A model generated the notes under the pieces. The model ran no database searches. It saw nothing but the letters and a program-made list of their open reading frames with translations, and had not been told where the DNA came from. Below, one piece after another: positions 47,293-56,669 of a DNA stretch of 61,266 nucleotides. The translations under genes and the position numbers were made by a program. Within the stretch, counting starts at the first letter, position 1, and every line of letters starts with the position of its first letter. Source of the stretch: Bacteroidales bacterium (GTDB lineage Bacteria > Bacteroidota > Bacteroidia > Bacteroidales > P3); the NCBI GenBank assembly GCA_009783885.1, contig WRCN01000012.1, forward strand, positions 1 through 61,266, in the 5' to 3' direction.

Positions 47293-47300
47293 TATCTTTG
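47293..47300 (+). promoter_or_regulatory. orphan plus-strand -7 box TATCTTTG
   Basis: A perfect box after a T run, pointing into the 75-bp gap and then antisense into the 3' end of lon. No plausible plus-strand gene follows within 75 bp. Confidence 0.55.
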
Positions 47301-47375
47301 CAAATTAAAGCTGCATTATTTTTATGTAGTAGATTCAACTATCAAGTGCAACTTAGCCTTGCAAAGAGGAAAAAA

Positions 47376-49781
47376 TCAAAACACCAAACCTAAAACCTCG
47401 CTCATTTTGTCGATATAATGAAATTTCAGATTTTTGAGGTAGTCTTTTTCAATTTCTTCAACATGTCGTTTGTTGTCTTTGCAAAGAACGATATTCTCAA
47501 TTCCAGCGCGCTTTGCAGCCAATATTTTTTCTTTAATTCCGCCAACGGGCAACACCTGACCACGTAGTGTAATTTCGCCCGTCATAGCAAAATTTGCGTT
47601 CACTTTTTTATCCAAAAATACGGATGCCAAAGCTGTAAACATGGCTATACCTGCCGATGGACCGTCTTTTGGTGTTGCACCTTCGGGCACGTGAATATGT
47701 ACGTTGCGTGTTTCGAATAGTTTTTCGTCTATACCGAATTTTTCGGCGTGAGCTTTCAGATATTCAAATGCTAATGTCGCGGATTCTTTCATTACATCGC
47801 CCAGATTTCCGGTCATCGTGAGGTTACCTTTGCCAATACTCAAACTACTTTCGATAAACAAAATATCACCACCAACGGCTGTCCACGCCAAACCCGTTAC
47901 TACACCTACAAAATTTTCTTCCAAACCTAACGATTTGTCGAATTTGAAAGCGCCCAACGATTTTTCGAGTTCTTTGGATGTCAATTTTGCCGAAAATTTC
48001 TTTTTTTCTGCGATTTGACGAGCGCGATGACGAATGAGTTTGGCAATTTGTTTGTCCAACTGACGAACGCCGGCTTCACGTGTGTATTTTTCAACAATTT
48101 CGCGAATCAAATCTTCCGAAAGTTCGAACTGGTCTACTTCAACGCCATGTGCCAAAAGTTGTTTGGTAACCAAATGGCGTTTGGCAATTTCGATTTTTTC
48201 CTCAATAATATAACCTGCAATATCAATGATTTCCATTCTGTCCAACAATGCGGGATGAATCGTGTTGATCGTGTTTGCCGTAGCCACAAACAACACTTTC
48301 GACAAATCGAAATCAATATCTATAAAATTATCGTGGAACGTTGTATTTTGTTCCGGATCAAGCACCTCAAGCAATGCGGCCGACGGGTCGCCTTGGATAT
48401 TCATACCCAAAATTTTATCAATTTCATCCAAAACAAAAACCGGATTTGCCGTTTTCACTTTCCTCAAACTCGTGATAATTCGTCCGGGCATAGCACCAAT
48501 GTAGGTTCTGCGATGTCCGCGAATTTCCGATTCATCACGCAATCCGCCCAACGACATGCGAATATATTTCCGTCCAATGGCTTCCGCCAACGATTTTCCA
48601 AGTGAAGTTTTTCCAACACCTGGAGGCCCAAACAAGCATAGAATCGGGGCTTTCAAGTCACCTTTGAGTTTCAAAACCGCCAAATGTTCGATGATGCGCT
48701 CTTTCACTTTTTCCAAACCAAAATGGTCGGCATCTAAAACTTTTTCAGCCTGTTTCAAATCAAAATTATCATCGGTATAGTCGTTCCAAGGCAAGTCTAC
48801 AAGCGTTGAAAGATAGTTTAATTGCGTTGAATAATCAGGCGACATGGAATGCAATCGCTGTAATTTTTTCAACTCTTTTTCAAACGTTTCAGCCACTTCG
48901 GGCGACCATTTTTTATCTTTGGCTTTTTCTTTGAGTTCCTTAACATCATTGTCCACCTGCGAACCGCCCAACTCCTGCTGAATGGCTTTGAGTTGTTCGT
49001 TCAAAATATGCTCGTGATATTGCTTATCTAATTTCGAACGCACTTTGCCTTGAATTTGCTGTTTCAAATCCACGCGTTGTTGCTCGTGAGTAAGCAATTC
49101 CAAAAGAATTTGAGCCCGTTCATGTAAATCCGAAGTTTCAATCAATCGCTGTTTGTCCACGCCATCGGCTTCAAGCAACGAAGCCACAAAGTTGAGCAGA
49201 AAATTGGTATTTCGAATATTGTTTATCATGAATTCCAAATCATTTGGAATATGCGGCGATTTGTGGATGATTTGTTTCGCCAAATCTCTGATTGATGAAA
49301 GAAGTGCAAGATTTTCCTTGTTCTCTACAAAAGGCGTTTCTTCTGCTGTTGGCGTAACTTCCGCAACAAAATACGGATCGGTTTGAATGTATTTTTTGAT
49401 TTTAATTCGACGAATGCCTTGAATGACAATCATCGTGCTGTCGTCGGGCATTTGAATGGTTTGTACAACCACACCCATCGTTGCAATATCGTACAAATCT
49501 TCGGGATTAGGCTCTTTGTCTAAGTCTTTGTCGCGTTGAGCCACCACTCCGATATATTGCTTTTTGCCTTGTAAGTGTTTGATCAATTCTTTGGCTTTGT
49601 CGCGCCCTGCGGTAACAGGCATAACAATTCCCGGATACAACACCGTATTCCGCAAAGGCAAAATCGGCAACGTTTCAGGAACAGGTTCGTTTTTGAGATT
49701 ATCCGCGTTTTCGGGTGAAAATACGGGAACAAAATCGTTTTCTGTTTCTATAAATTCCGTTAAATTCAGTAAATTATTCAT
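47376..49781 (-). CDS. lon: ATP-dependent protease Lon
   Basis: 801 residues. An N-terminal substrate-recognition domain starting at LPILPLRNTVLYPGIVMPV, a coiled-coil region, an AAA+ module (FGPPGVGKTSLGKSLAEAI, VFVLDEIDKI) and a C-terminal S16 protease with the catalytic Ser in PKDGPSAGIAMFTAL and Lys in GIKEKILAAKRAG. It degrades misfolded and regulatory proteins in the cytoplasm. Its ATG overlaps the stop of the GlmU-like gene (TAATG), so translation is coupled. Confidence 0.97.
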   Translation of the reverse strand: MNNLLNLTEFIETENDFVPVFSPENADNLKNEPVPETLPILPLRNTVLYPGIVMPVTAGRDKAKELIKHLQGKKQYIGVVAQRDKDLDKEPNPEDLYDIATMGVVVQTIQMPDDSTMIVIQGIRRIKIKKYIQTDPYFVAEVTPTAEETPFVENKENLALLSSIRDLAKQIIHKSPHIPNDLEFMINNIRNTNFLLNFVASLLEADGVDKQRLIETSDLHERAQILLELLTHEQQRVDLKQQIQGKVRSKLDKQYHEHILNEQLKAIQQELGGSQVDNDVKELKEKAKDKKWSPEVAETFEKELKKLQRLHSMSPDYSTQLNYLSTLVDLPWNDYTDDNFDLKQAEKVLDADHFGLEKVKERIIEHLAVLKLKGDLKAPILCLFGPPGVGKTSLGKSLAEAIGRKYIRMSLGGLRDESEIRGHRRTYIGAMPGRIITSLRKVKTANPVFVLDEIDKILGMNIQGDPSAALLEVLDPEQNTTFHDNFIDIDFDLSKVLFVATANTINTIHPALLDRMEIIDIAGYIIEEKIEIAKRHLVTKQLLAHGVEVDQFELSEDLIREIVEKYTREAGVRQLDKQIAKLIRHRARQIAEKKKFSAKLTSKELEKSLGAFKFDKSLGLEENFVGVVTGLAWTAVGGDILFIESSLSIGKGNLTMTGNLGDVMKESATLAFEYLKAHAEKFGIDEKLFETRNVHIHVPEGATPKDGPSAGIAMFTALASVFLDKKVNANFAMTGEITLRGQVLPVGGIKEKILAAKRAGIENIVLCKDNKRHVEEIEKDYLKNLKFHYIDKMSEVLGLVF

Positions 49782-50965
49782 TAGGATTTTCGTCTTCTGT
49801 AAGTGTGTGTAAGTTTAAATATGTTTTTCAAAATATCAGCTTCAATTTTATCAAAATCCTTTCCACGTCTCACGTACATACGCTTGGCAACGTCTATTAC
49901 TTTATCCACGTCGTACTGTTTTCCGCCCCACGTAAACGATGCGATGAAGTTACGCTGGAAACCTGATCCGAAAACGGTCGCGCCAACGCCAATTACAGTG
50001 CCTGTATTGAATGAGGTTTGAATGGCTACTTTGGTGTGATCGCCCATAAATAAACCACAAAACTGCTGTCCCGTAGGTTCAAACGTTTCCCACGTGTAAC
50101 TCCAAAGTTTAACTTCCTCATACGTATTTTTCAAGTTTGAAGAACTCGTTCCTGCGCCAATATTACACCATTCGCCAACGACCGAATTACCCAAATAACC
50201 ATCATGAGGCTTGTTCGAATAACCGATGAAAATCACGTTTTGCACTTCTCCGCCCACTTTGGCGTAAGGGCCTAACGTGGTTGCACCATAAATTTTTGCG
50301 CCCATTTTTACTTGTGCATGTTCGTTCATCGCAAACGGTCCGCGAATGCAAGCGCCTTCCATAATTTCAGCATTTTTATCCACGAAAATCGGACCAGTTG
50401 AAGCATTCAAAACAGCACCTTCAATTTTTGCACCTTTTTCAATAAAAATATGGCTGGCATCACCAATGATCATGTTGGTTTTGCTAATTTTTTCGGACTT
50501 ACGACCTTCTGTCAGTCGAGTAAAATCTTTTCGGATCATTTCATCATTAAGTAAATACAAATCCCAAAGATGATTGATTTTGATTAAATCACCTGTAAAC
50601 TCAACCTCTTCCATGTTTCCGTAGGCTTCATCAGAGCCCTCTAAACCTTCCTCGTTCATACGAAAAGCTACAATCGTATCTTCGTAGGAAAGGGCTTGAT
50701 TGGCTTTGAGTTTTTTGATTTGAGCCACTAATTCCGCGTTGGGAATAACCGAACCATCAATTAAAATATTGTTGGCTTTTTTAATCGTTGGAAACTTTTT
50801 TTCCAAATATTTTTCGGTTAATGTAGAGGTTTGGGCGCTCAAAAGGCTTTCCCATTTTTCTCTAATGGTTGTAACCCCCACTCGCAAATCTGCTGTAGGC
50901 CTTGTGAATGTAAGCGGCAAGAGGTTTGACCACGTGGTTGCATCATCGAAAAGAATGTAGTTCAT
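49781..50965 (-). CDS. GlmU-like putative sugar nucleotidyltransferase
   Basis: 394 residues. The N-terminus NYILFDDATTWSNLLPLTFT+RP and the left-handed beta-helix half (EKGAKIEGAVLNASTGPIFV, GAKIYGATTLGPYAKVGGEV) match the alternative GlmU family of Bacteroidota. That group is thought to supply UDP-GlcNAc where a canonical GlmU is lacking. The beta-helix C-terminus points to acyltransferase ability. It is upstream of and coupled to lon. The specific reaction is inferred. Confidence 0.85.
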   Translation of the reverse strand: MNYILFDDATTWSNLLPLTFTRPTADLRVGVTTIREKWESLLSAQTSTLTEKYLEKKFPTIKKANNILIDGSVIPNAELVAQIKKLKANQALSYEDTIVAFRMNEEGLEGSDEAYGNMEEVEFTGDLIKINHLWDLYLLNDEMIRKDFTRLTEGRKSEKISKTNMIIGDASHIFIEKGAKIEGAVLNASTGPIFVDKNAEIMEGACIRGPFAMNEHAQVKMGAKIYGATTLGPYAKVGGEVQNVIFIGYSNKPHDGYLGNSVVGEWCNIGAGTSSSNLKNTYEEVKLWSYTWETFEPTGQQFCGLFMGDHTKVAIQTSFNTGTVIGVGATVFGSGFQRNFIASFTWGGKQYDVDKVIDVAKRMYVRRGKDFDKIEADILKNIFKLTHTYRRRKS

Positions 50966-51021
50966 AGTAATTGTATTTGTATATATTTACGGTTTTTTAG
51001 GGAAAAAGTTACAGTATGGAA

Positions 51022-51060
51022 CAAAAAAAACGGATTTCAAAAAAATGAATCCGTTTTTTG
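51022..51060. terminator. terminator after rpmE2
   Basis: CGGATT (51031-51036) and AATCCG (51048-51053) arms with A and T runs on both sides. On the minus strand T x8 follows the stem, which ends the rpmE2 transcript. Confidence 0.8.
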
Positions 51061-51079
51061 TAGCAGTTATATTCATAGA

Positions 51080-51343
51080 TTATTTTTTCTCAGTCGAATA
51101 CTTTTTGTATTTGTTCATAAATTTATCCACGCGACCGGCGGTATCAACCAATTTCACTTTCCCGGTGAAGAAAGGATGCGATGCGCTGGAGATTTCAAAC
51201 TTCACCAAGGGATATTCGTTGCCGTCTTCCCATTTGATGGTTTCTTTCGTCGAAACAGTAGATTTTCCTAAGAACGCATACTCGTTCGACATATCTTTGA
51301 ATACAACTAGTCTGTAGTCTTTTGGATGGATTTCTGCTTTCAT
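51080..51343 (-). CDS. rpmE2: 50S ribosomal protein L31, type B
   Basis: 87 residues. [20 protein letters not shown] starts the protein, [11 protein letters not shown] is the core signature and [11 protein letters not shown] the end. The zinc-binding Cys of type A L31 are absent, so this is the zinc-free paralogue type. Own promoter (TACCTTTG, 51390-51383) and own terminator. Confidence 0.96.
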   Translation of the reverse strand: MKAEIHPKDYRLVVFKDMSNEYAFLGKSTVSTKETIKWEDGNEYPLVKFEISSASHPFFTGKVKLVDTAGRVDKFMNKYKKYSTEKK

Positions 51344-51382
51344 ATCTTGTACGTTTTTATTCTTTTTTCAAAATTCGGACTG

Positions 51383-51390
51383 CAAAGGTA
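51383..51390 (-). promoter_or_regulatory. -7 box TACCTTTG of rpmE2
   Basis: Minus-strand box with a leader of about 39 nt. Confidence 0.7.
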
Positions 51391-51432
51391 CAAAATTTTT
51401 TGGAAATAACCAAATTTTTTCAATTATTTTCG

Positions 51433-51440
51433 TATCTTTG
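51433..51440 (+). promoter_or_regulatory. -7 box TATCTTTG of the S41 peptidase
   Basis: 11 nt before the ATG; short leader. Confidence 0.7.
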
Positions 51441-51451
51441 CAAAAAAATCA

Positions 51452-53026
51452 ATGATGAAAAAACAATCTTGGATATACTACGTACTTTTCCTTTCTTTCG
51501 GCTTATTTATCGGCGTTCAACTCTCGAAATTCGTTTCTCGACCGGAGATTTCGTCCGGCGCACTTGATCAAATCAAACAATTAATTATCCACAATTATGT
51601 AGATACGGTAGACGTAAACAAACTTAATGACGCTGCTATTGAGGCCATGTTGAATACCTTAGATCCGTTTTCGGCTTTTCTCCCTGTTGTTTTGGCCAAA
51701 GAGGCCAACGATGATTTACAAGGGAAATTCGACGGAATTGGCGTTCAATTTCGAATGATTGACGATACAGTAACCATCATACAGCCCATATCCGGCGGGC
51801 CATCCGAAAAACTCGGGATTTTGGCCGGTGATAAAATTATTAACGTAGATGGTGAAGTTATAGCAGGCGTAAATATGCCTATAGACGAGGTGATGAGGCG
51901 TTTGAAAGGCCCAAAAGGAACAACGGTCAATGTTGAAATTCTACGTAGAGGGATTCCAAAACCTCTGAAATTTAGCATCGTTCGTGCTGTTATTCCTACT
52001 TACAGCATAGATGTTGATTTTATGGTTAATGAAACGATCGGCTACATCAAACTCAGCAAATTCTCTGCTACAACTTCGAATGAAGTTCACGAAGCTCTGA
52101 AACGCCTTAGCAAACAAGGCATGGAGAAACTGATTTTCGACTTACGTGGCAATGGAGGCGGCTTTTTGCATGAAGCCATTCATGTTGTCAACGAATTTCT
52201 ACCCGATGGCAAACTCATCGTTTACACGGAAGGTCGGAATCGCCCGAGACGAGACGCTTTCGCCACACGATATGGCGTTTTTGAGAATAAACCTATTGTG
52301 GTTTTGATTGATGAATGGTCGGCTTCGGCAAGTGAAATCATCGCAGGAGCTTTACAGGATAACGATGCAGGAACGATCGTCGGACGGCGCTCGTTCGGAA
52401 AAGGCTTGGTGCAAGAGCAAATTAGATTGAACAATGGTGCAAGTATTCGCTTGACGGTTGCACGTTACCACACGCCGAGTGGACGCTACATTCAAACGCC
52501 TTTCACACAAGGGCAACACGATTTTGAAGAACAACTTATCAAACGCTTGACGGAGGGCGAATTGCTATCGTCCGACAGTATAAAATTAGACACTACTCAA
52601 AGATTTTTTACCGTAGGCGGTCGTGTTGTTTATGGTGGAGGTGGGATTATGCCCGATATCTATGTGCCATACACTGTGGATAGCACACGAATTTACATCA
52701 ATTTACTATCCAATCGCGGTTTGATTTTGCGATATACATTTAATTACAGCAATGAACATCGAAAATCGCTTTTGAAAACTTATCCAGATGTGGCAATGTT
52801 TAAAGAAAAATTTCAAGTTTCACAAACTCTGATCGACGGGTTGATTGCTTACGGAAAATCCAACGGATTAGAACCCGATTGGCGCAGTATTGAGCTCCAC
52901 CGCGACCGTTTGAAAGGGCTTCTGAAAGCCTATATTGCTCGCGATTTGTATGGCGACAGCGGATTTTTCCCGATTTATCTGCCATTGGATGACGATTTCA
53001 AAAAGGCGATGGAAGTTTTGAAATAG
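51452..53026 (+). CDS. S41 family C-terminal processing peptidase
   Basis: 524 residues. One N-terminal membrane helix (SWIYYVLFLSFGLFIGVQLS) anchors it to the periplasmic face. Then come a PDZ domain (VTIIQPISGGPSEKLGILAG DKI region) and the S41 core with FDLRGNGGGFLHEAI, the nucleophile Ser in DEWSASASEIIAGAL and the Lys in GRRSFGKGLVQEQI. Unlike the short CtpA type it has a ~120-residue C-terminal helical extension common in Bacteroidota. It trims or degrades envelope proteins. Confidence 0.93.
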   Translation: MMKKQSWIYYVLFLSFGLFIGVQLSKFVSRPEISSGALDQIKQLIIHNYVDTVDVNKLNDAAIEAMLNTLDPFSAFLPVVLAKEANDDLQGKFDGIGVQFRMIDDTVTIIQPISGGPSEKLGILAGDKIINVDGEVIAGVNMPIDEVMRRLKGPKGTTVNVEILRRGIPKPLKFSIVRAVIPTYSIDVDFMVNETIGYIKLSKFSATTSNEVHEALKRLSKQGMEKLIFDLRGNGGGFLHEAIHVVNEFLPDGKLIVYTEGRNRPRRDAFATRYGVFENKPIVVLIDEWSASASEIIAGALQDNDAGTIVGRRSFGKGLVQEQIRLNNGASIRLTVARYHTPSGRYIQTPFTQGQHDFEEQLIKRLTEGELLSSDSIKLDTTQRFFTVGGRVVYGGGGIMPDIYVPYTVDSTRIYINLLSNRGLILRYTFNYSNEHRKSLLKTYPDVAMFKEKFQVSQTLIDGLIAYGKSNGLEPDWRSIELHRDRLKGLLKAYIARDLYGDSGFFPIYLPLDDDFKKAMEVLK

Positions 53027-53038
53027 TTGATTTTCTCG

Positions 53039-53046
53039 TATCTTTG
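53039..53046 (+). promoter_or_regulatory. -7 box TATCTTTG
   Basis: Lies 13 bp after the S41 gene; 28 nt before the ATG of the M23-like gene. Confidence 0.7.
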
Positions 53047-53074
53047 TAAAAACCCAATTCAATACTATACTATA

Positions 53075-53947
53075 ATGAGAAAAGTTATAATTTTTATTAT
53101 TTTATTATCGTCTGCATGTCGCATCAGTGGGCAATATACGAAGGATCCTAGCATTGCCGTACAGTTATCAAATAGCGTTGACGAAACTCGAATGCAAGTT
53201 ACCTTTTATGCTGAAAACAGTGATTTCTGCGAATATTATGTGCAAACTTCATTTTATCATTCACCGTTCACAATCGGCAGAGGTAGACGACAAATACATA
53301 GTTATAAAGCGCAGGCAGGAGCAAGAGATCATTTTTTTAGATATACTTATGTGATGTACAGAGGCAATGTAAACAAACTACCGAATAGTAATTTTGCATA
53401 CCGTTTGCCTGTGGCAGAAGGAGATAGCTTGTATTCAGAAATAACCGAAAATATATTTGGTTATCAACTAAAATTTACTATTTTCAATGACACTATTTAT
53501 GCTTGTCGTGGAGGCGTGGTATGTAACGATAACTTAAGAGACTTCTCTGCCAAAGGTTACCAAACTTTTAATAGCAGTCGCACTTTTTCGCAAATTACAG
53601 TTTATCATGCTGATTGTAGTTTTGGCGAATATGTTTTTCTGGGTAAATCGTTGGTTAACCCTGGAAAAACTGTTAAAATGGGCGACCCAATAGCTATTAT
53701 TCAAAAAAATACAGATGATAAAGATTGGGTACTTTTTTCTACTTATTTTCTAGATAGAAACAAAGTAAGAGATCATACTCACGGCAATAAACACACTCAT
53801 TTTCGTCCTTTTTTTCAAACGTCTAATCATGGAAAAACACGTTTGGAAAACAACATTTATTATTTTTGCAACCAAACAGACGAAATGCTTATGCAAGATA
53901 TGAACAAACGCGAAAGGAAAAATTTCCTAAAAAATAAGTCAAAATAA
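53075..53947 (+). CDS. secreted M23-like (lysostaphin-fold) protein, possibly inactive
   Basis: 290 residues with a signal peptide (MRKVIIFIILLSSACRISGQ). The C-terminal half follows the M23 order: IYACRGGVVCND, then ITVYHADCSFGEYVFLGKSL, then a lysine/glycine step VKMGDPIAII, then KHTHFRPFFQ in place of the usual HLHFEV. Some metal-ligand positions of active M23 enzymes appear changed, so it may be a pseudoenzyme. The N-terminal half is beta-rich and unassigned. It lies 4 bp before a gluzincin-like gene in one operon. Family assignment is by motif order only. Confidence 0.55.
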   Translation: MRKVIIFIILLSSACRISGQYTKDPSIAVQLSNSVDETRMQVTFYAENSDFCEYYVQTSFYHSPFTIGRGRRQIHSYKAQAGARDHFFRYTYVMYRGNVNKLPNSNFAYRLPVAEGDSLYSEITENIFGYQLKFTIFNDTIYACRGGVVCNDNLRDFSAKGYQTFNSSRTFSQITVYHADCSFGEYVFLGKSLVNPGKTVKMGDPIAIIQKNTDDKDWVLFSTYFLDRNKVRDHTHGNKHTHFRPFFQTSNHGKTRLENNIYYFCNQTDEMLMQDMNKRERKNFLKNKSK

Positions 53948-53951
53948 ATTG

Positions 53952-54731
53952 ATGATGAAGAAAAAATGTTATATTGCTTTTATTTTTAGTTTGTTTGCTG
54001 TTGGTCTATTGGCACAAGAATGGAATATTATTGATACGGAAAATTTGTTGACAAAAAAAGAAAAAATCGCTATTGAGAGATCGGTACAGTATCAATTAGA
54101 TTTTTTTAATCGGCTTTTCTCCGAAAAAACTGTGAATCGTTCAGATATAAAATTTGTGGTTGCTAAAAATCTTGCGGAATATTTATATTTGCAATCAAAA
54201 CACGAACTTTTACAAATCAATTCTTCAGGGTTTTTCTCACCAAAAGATAGTACTGTAGTAGTTTTTAAAAAATGTAAGAATCGTTTTTTACGAACCTGTT
54301 ATCACGAATTAAACCATGCTTTTTTGTATGTTCACGTTGACAGCAACCATATACCACCTGCATGGTTTATAGAAGGATTGGCTACCTATTATACAGAAAT
54401 GACTTATGACAAAAAGAAAATAACCCATCGTGTTAATAGCTATTATACTGCACGAGTTAAAACGCTTATTGCCCTCGAGGACATTAACCTTGTGGAATTT
54501 GTAAATTGGGACTATCAAAAATTTTCGAAAGAATCATTTGCGCAGGATGGTTATGGCTATGCGATTGGTTATTGTATGGTGCTTTTTATGATGAAGCAAT
54601 GTGAAAATAAGACCTTCACAATTTTCCGCAACCTTATTAATGAGTATTCAACTATAGAAGTTTTTGATAAATACTATTCCGGTGGTTTTTCCCAGTTTGA
54701 AAAGGATTTTATAGCGTATTTTGGGAAGTAA
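53952..54731 (+). CDS. secreted gluzincin-like (DUF1570-type) metalloprotein
   Basis: 259 residues with signal peptide (MMKKKCYIAFIFSLFAVGLL AQ). A zinc-protease motif is present: CYHELNHAFLYV (HExxH) followed about 20 residues later by WFIEGLATYYTE, in which the Glu would be the third ligand. The C-terminus is helical and ends FEKDFIAYFGK. This arrangement fits peptidase-MA-like/DUF1570 proteins. Two adjacent ATGs follow a TTG; I used the first ATG. Together with the M23-like gene it suggests an envelope-directed pair. Substrate unknown. Confidence 0.65.
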   Translation: MMKKKCYIAFIFSLFAVGLLAQEWNIIDTENLLTKKEKIAIERSVQYQLDFFNRLFSEKTVNRSDIKFVVAKNLAEYLYLQSKHELLQINSSGFFSPKDSTVVVFKKCKNRFLRTCYHELNHAFLYVHVDSNHIPPAWFIEGLATYYTEMTYDKKKITHRVNSYYTARVKTLIALEDINLVEFVNWDYQKFSKESFAQDGYGYAIGYCMVLFMMKQCENKTFTIFRNLINEYSTIEVFDKYYSGGFSQFEKDFIAYFGK

Positions 54732-54950
54732 TTTCCGTTACAAAAATATAATAAAAATAATTTTCATGACTTTTTTGAAAATATTTTTGTATCTTTCTTC
54801 TAAAAATCCTCTATATATTATCCTTCATACAAATCAAAAGGACAAATAATAGCTTTATATTGCGGGATGTAGGCAAAGTATAGTAGTAAGCGAGGCAGAG
54901 TGGTTTTGATTTTTATTGGGACTGCGCTTGGAAAATTCAGATTTTTTATG

Positions 54951-54958
54951 TAATTTTG
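54951..54958 (+). promoter_or_regulatory. -7 box TAATTTTG of the Omp28-like gene
   Basis: 21 nt before the ATG. The rest of the 248-bp gap (54732-54979) shows no gene; a TATCTTTC sequence near 54790 is a weaker near-match. Confidence 0.6.
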
Positions 54959-54979
54959 CGGTATTAAAAAATCAAAAAT

Positions 54980-55990
54980 ATGAAAAAAACTTTTACCCTT
55001 GCGCTTTCAACTATAATACTTGCAACACAACAAACCTTTGCAGTTCCTTTGATGCAGGAAAATAATGCTACTCCACTTGCCGTTCAAACAGCAAGTGAGC
55101 AAACATTTGTAGTGGTTGAAGTGCTTTCAAGTACCACTTGCGGATATTGTCCACCAGCGCGGGCTGCACTCGCAACTATGGCACAAAATCAAGAAGAATT
55201 TCCCTATTTAATTCCGCTTCTTTGGCAATTTGGTGGCAATCAAAGTCCTAATCTAATAGAAAGGTGGTCTTTTTATGATAACCTAAGCACCCCTACTGCT
55301 AGATTTGGTGGCTGTATTGTGGATGTAGGTGCCGGTGCTAATATATTACAGCGCTACACAGGACATTACAATACTGTAGCACAAAGACAGCCACCAATGA
55401 AAATTACAGTTGATTATGAAATAATAAACAATCAAATTAGAGTGATCAGTGACGTAGAGCTCATATCAAACATAACTACCACAAACAATAGGATCTTCTC
55501 TGTATTGACTTATGATTGGGGAACGGAACAGCCCGGTAATTACGATGCCTCAGTTATTGCATTTAATAATCAAGCATTCGAACTCACAACAAGCGGGCAA
55601 AGCGATACATTTGATCATACGTTTACATTAAATCCTGCATGGGACTTAACCAAAATCAGAGTGGTGTCCTTTGTTCAAACTACAGCAGATGATTTAGCTA
55701 TACATCAAGCGGCAACAAAAAGAGTGAGTGGTCAGACAACAAGCATTTCCCTTCTTGATCAAGATGCCATATTGAGCGTTTTTCCGAATCCTGTGCTCGA
55801 CGGAAAATTAGTTGTTGAAATCCCTGAAAATAGAAGAAGTGCAGCCATTCGAATTTACGATTTTTCAGGAAGATTAGTGTTAACACACGCTATTGATCGT
55901 CCAAAAACAGAAATTAATATTTCACATTTGCCAAACGGTGTATATGTTGTAAAAGTCGGACAGAATACGGCAAGAATTATCAAACAATAA
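54980..55990 (+). CDS. Omp28-like secreted protein with type A T9SS sorting domain
   Basis: 336 residues. Signal peptide MKKTFTLALSTIILATQQTF (+A), then a thioredoxin-like Omp28 domain with CxxC in VLSSTTCGYCPPARAALA. A beta-sandwich middle follows. The last ~75 residues (LSVFPNPVLDGKLVVEIPEN, then IRIYDFSGRLV, ISHLPNGVYVVKV) are a type A T9SS sorting domain, which is cleaved after export. It is probably attached to the cell surface. The CxxC could give disulfide activity. Confidence 0.85.
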   Translation: MKKTFTLALSTIILATQQTFAVPLMQENNATPLAVQTASEQTFVVVEVLSSTTCGYCPPARAALATMAQNQEEFPYLIPLLWQFGGNQSPNLIERWSFYDNLSTPTARFGGCIVDVGAGANILQRYTGHYNTVAQRQPPMKITVDYEIINNQIRVISDVELISNITTTNNRIFSVLTYDWGTEQPGNYDASVIAFNNQAFELTTSGQSDTFDHTFTLNPAWDLTKIRVVSFVQTTADDLAIHQAATKRVSGQTTSISLLDQDAILSVFPNPVLDGKLVVEIPENRRSAAIRIYDFSGRLVLTHAIDRPKTEINISHLPNGVYVVKVGQNTARIIKQ

Positions 55991-55999
55991 ACAACGTTT

Positions 56000-56024
56000 G
56001 TAGGGGTGAGGCACGCCTCGCCCC
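56000..56024. repeat. GTAGGGGTGAGGC/GCCTCGCCCC palindrome
   Basis: Near-perfect arms with one G-T type mismatch, lying 10 bp after the Omp28-like gene and 43 bp before efp. It lacks a T run. Confidence 0.75.
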
Positions 56025-56067
56025 AAATTAACAACTAAACGATTAAACAACTAATACAGCAAAATTT

Positions 56068-56637
56068 ATGGCAACAACAGCAGATTTCAAAAACGGCTTA
56101 TGTTTGGATTACAACAACGGACTTTGGCAAATCGTCGAATTTCAACACGTGAAACCCGGAAAAGGTCCGGCTTTCGTACGAACAAAACTTAAAAACCTTC
56201 GCGATGGACGTGTTTTGGAAAACACTTTTACAGCAGGAGTGCGTGTAGAAACTGCACGTGTGGAACGTCGTCCCTATCAATTTTTATTCAAAGATGATAT
56301 GGGTTATACATTTATGCACAACGAAACATTCGAGCAAATCACAATTGAAGAAAGACAAATCAATGCACCACAATTTCTTAAAGATGGCTCTAACGTTGAG
56401 ATTACCGTTCACGCTGAAACCGAAACTCCGTTAGTGTGTGAACTTCCTGCGTTTATCGAAGCTGTTGTTACTTACACTGAGCCTGCTGTGAAAGGCAACA
56501 CGTCAACCAATGCAATGAAAGAAGCCACTATCGACTGCGGTGCAACGGTTAAAGTTCCATTGTTTATCGAAATAGGCGAACGCATCAAAGTTGATACACG
56601 CACGAGCGAATACGGCGGACGAGTTTCCGAGAAATAA
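56068..56637 (+). CDS. efp: translation elongation factor P
   Basis: 189 residues; relieves ribosome stalling at polyproline. Three beta-barrel domains are complete. The conserved loop [20 protein letters not shown] holds the Lys that is modified in many species. No modification gene (epmA/ymfI-type) lies nearby. The half-repeat TTTCGACTACGCTCAACA follows the stop. No clear -7 box was found in the 77 bp upstream. Confidence 0.96.
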   Translation: MATTADFKNGLCLDYNNGLWQIVEFQHVKPGKGPAFVRTKLKNLRDGRVLENTFTAGVRVETARVERRPYQFLFKDDMGYTFMHNETFEQITIEERQINAPQFLKDGSNVEITVHAETETPLVCELPAFIEAVVTYTEPAVKGNTSTNAMKEATIDCGATVKVPLFIEIGERIKVDTRTSEYGGRVSEK

Positions 56638-56669
56638 TGTTTCGACTACGCTCAACAACCTAATAAAAA

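Noticed and set aside
48015..48605. A 196-codon open frame opposite lon
   Set aside because: Shadow frame within the AAA+ region of lon, with no domain features.
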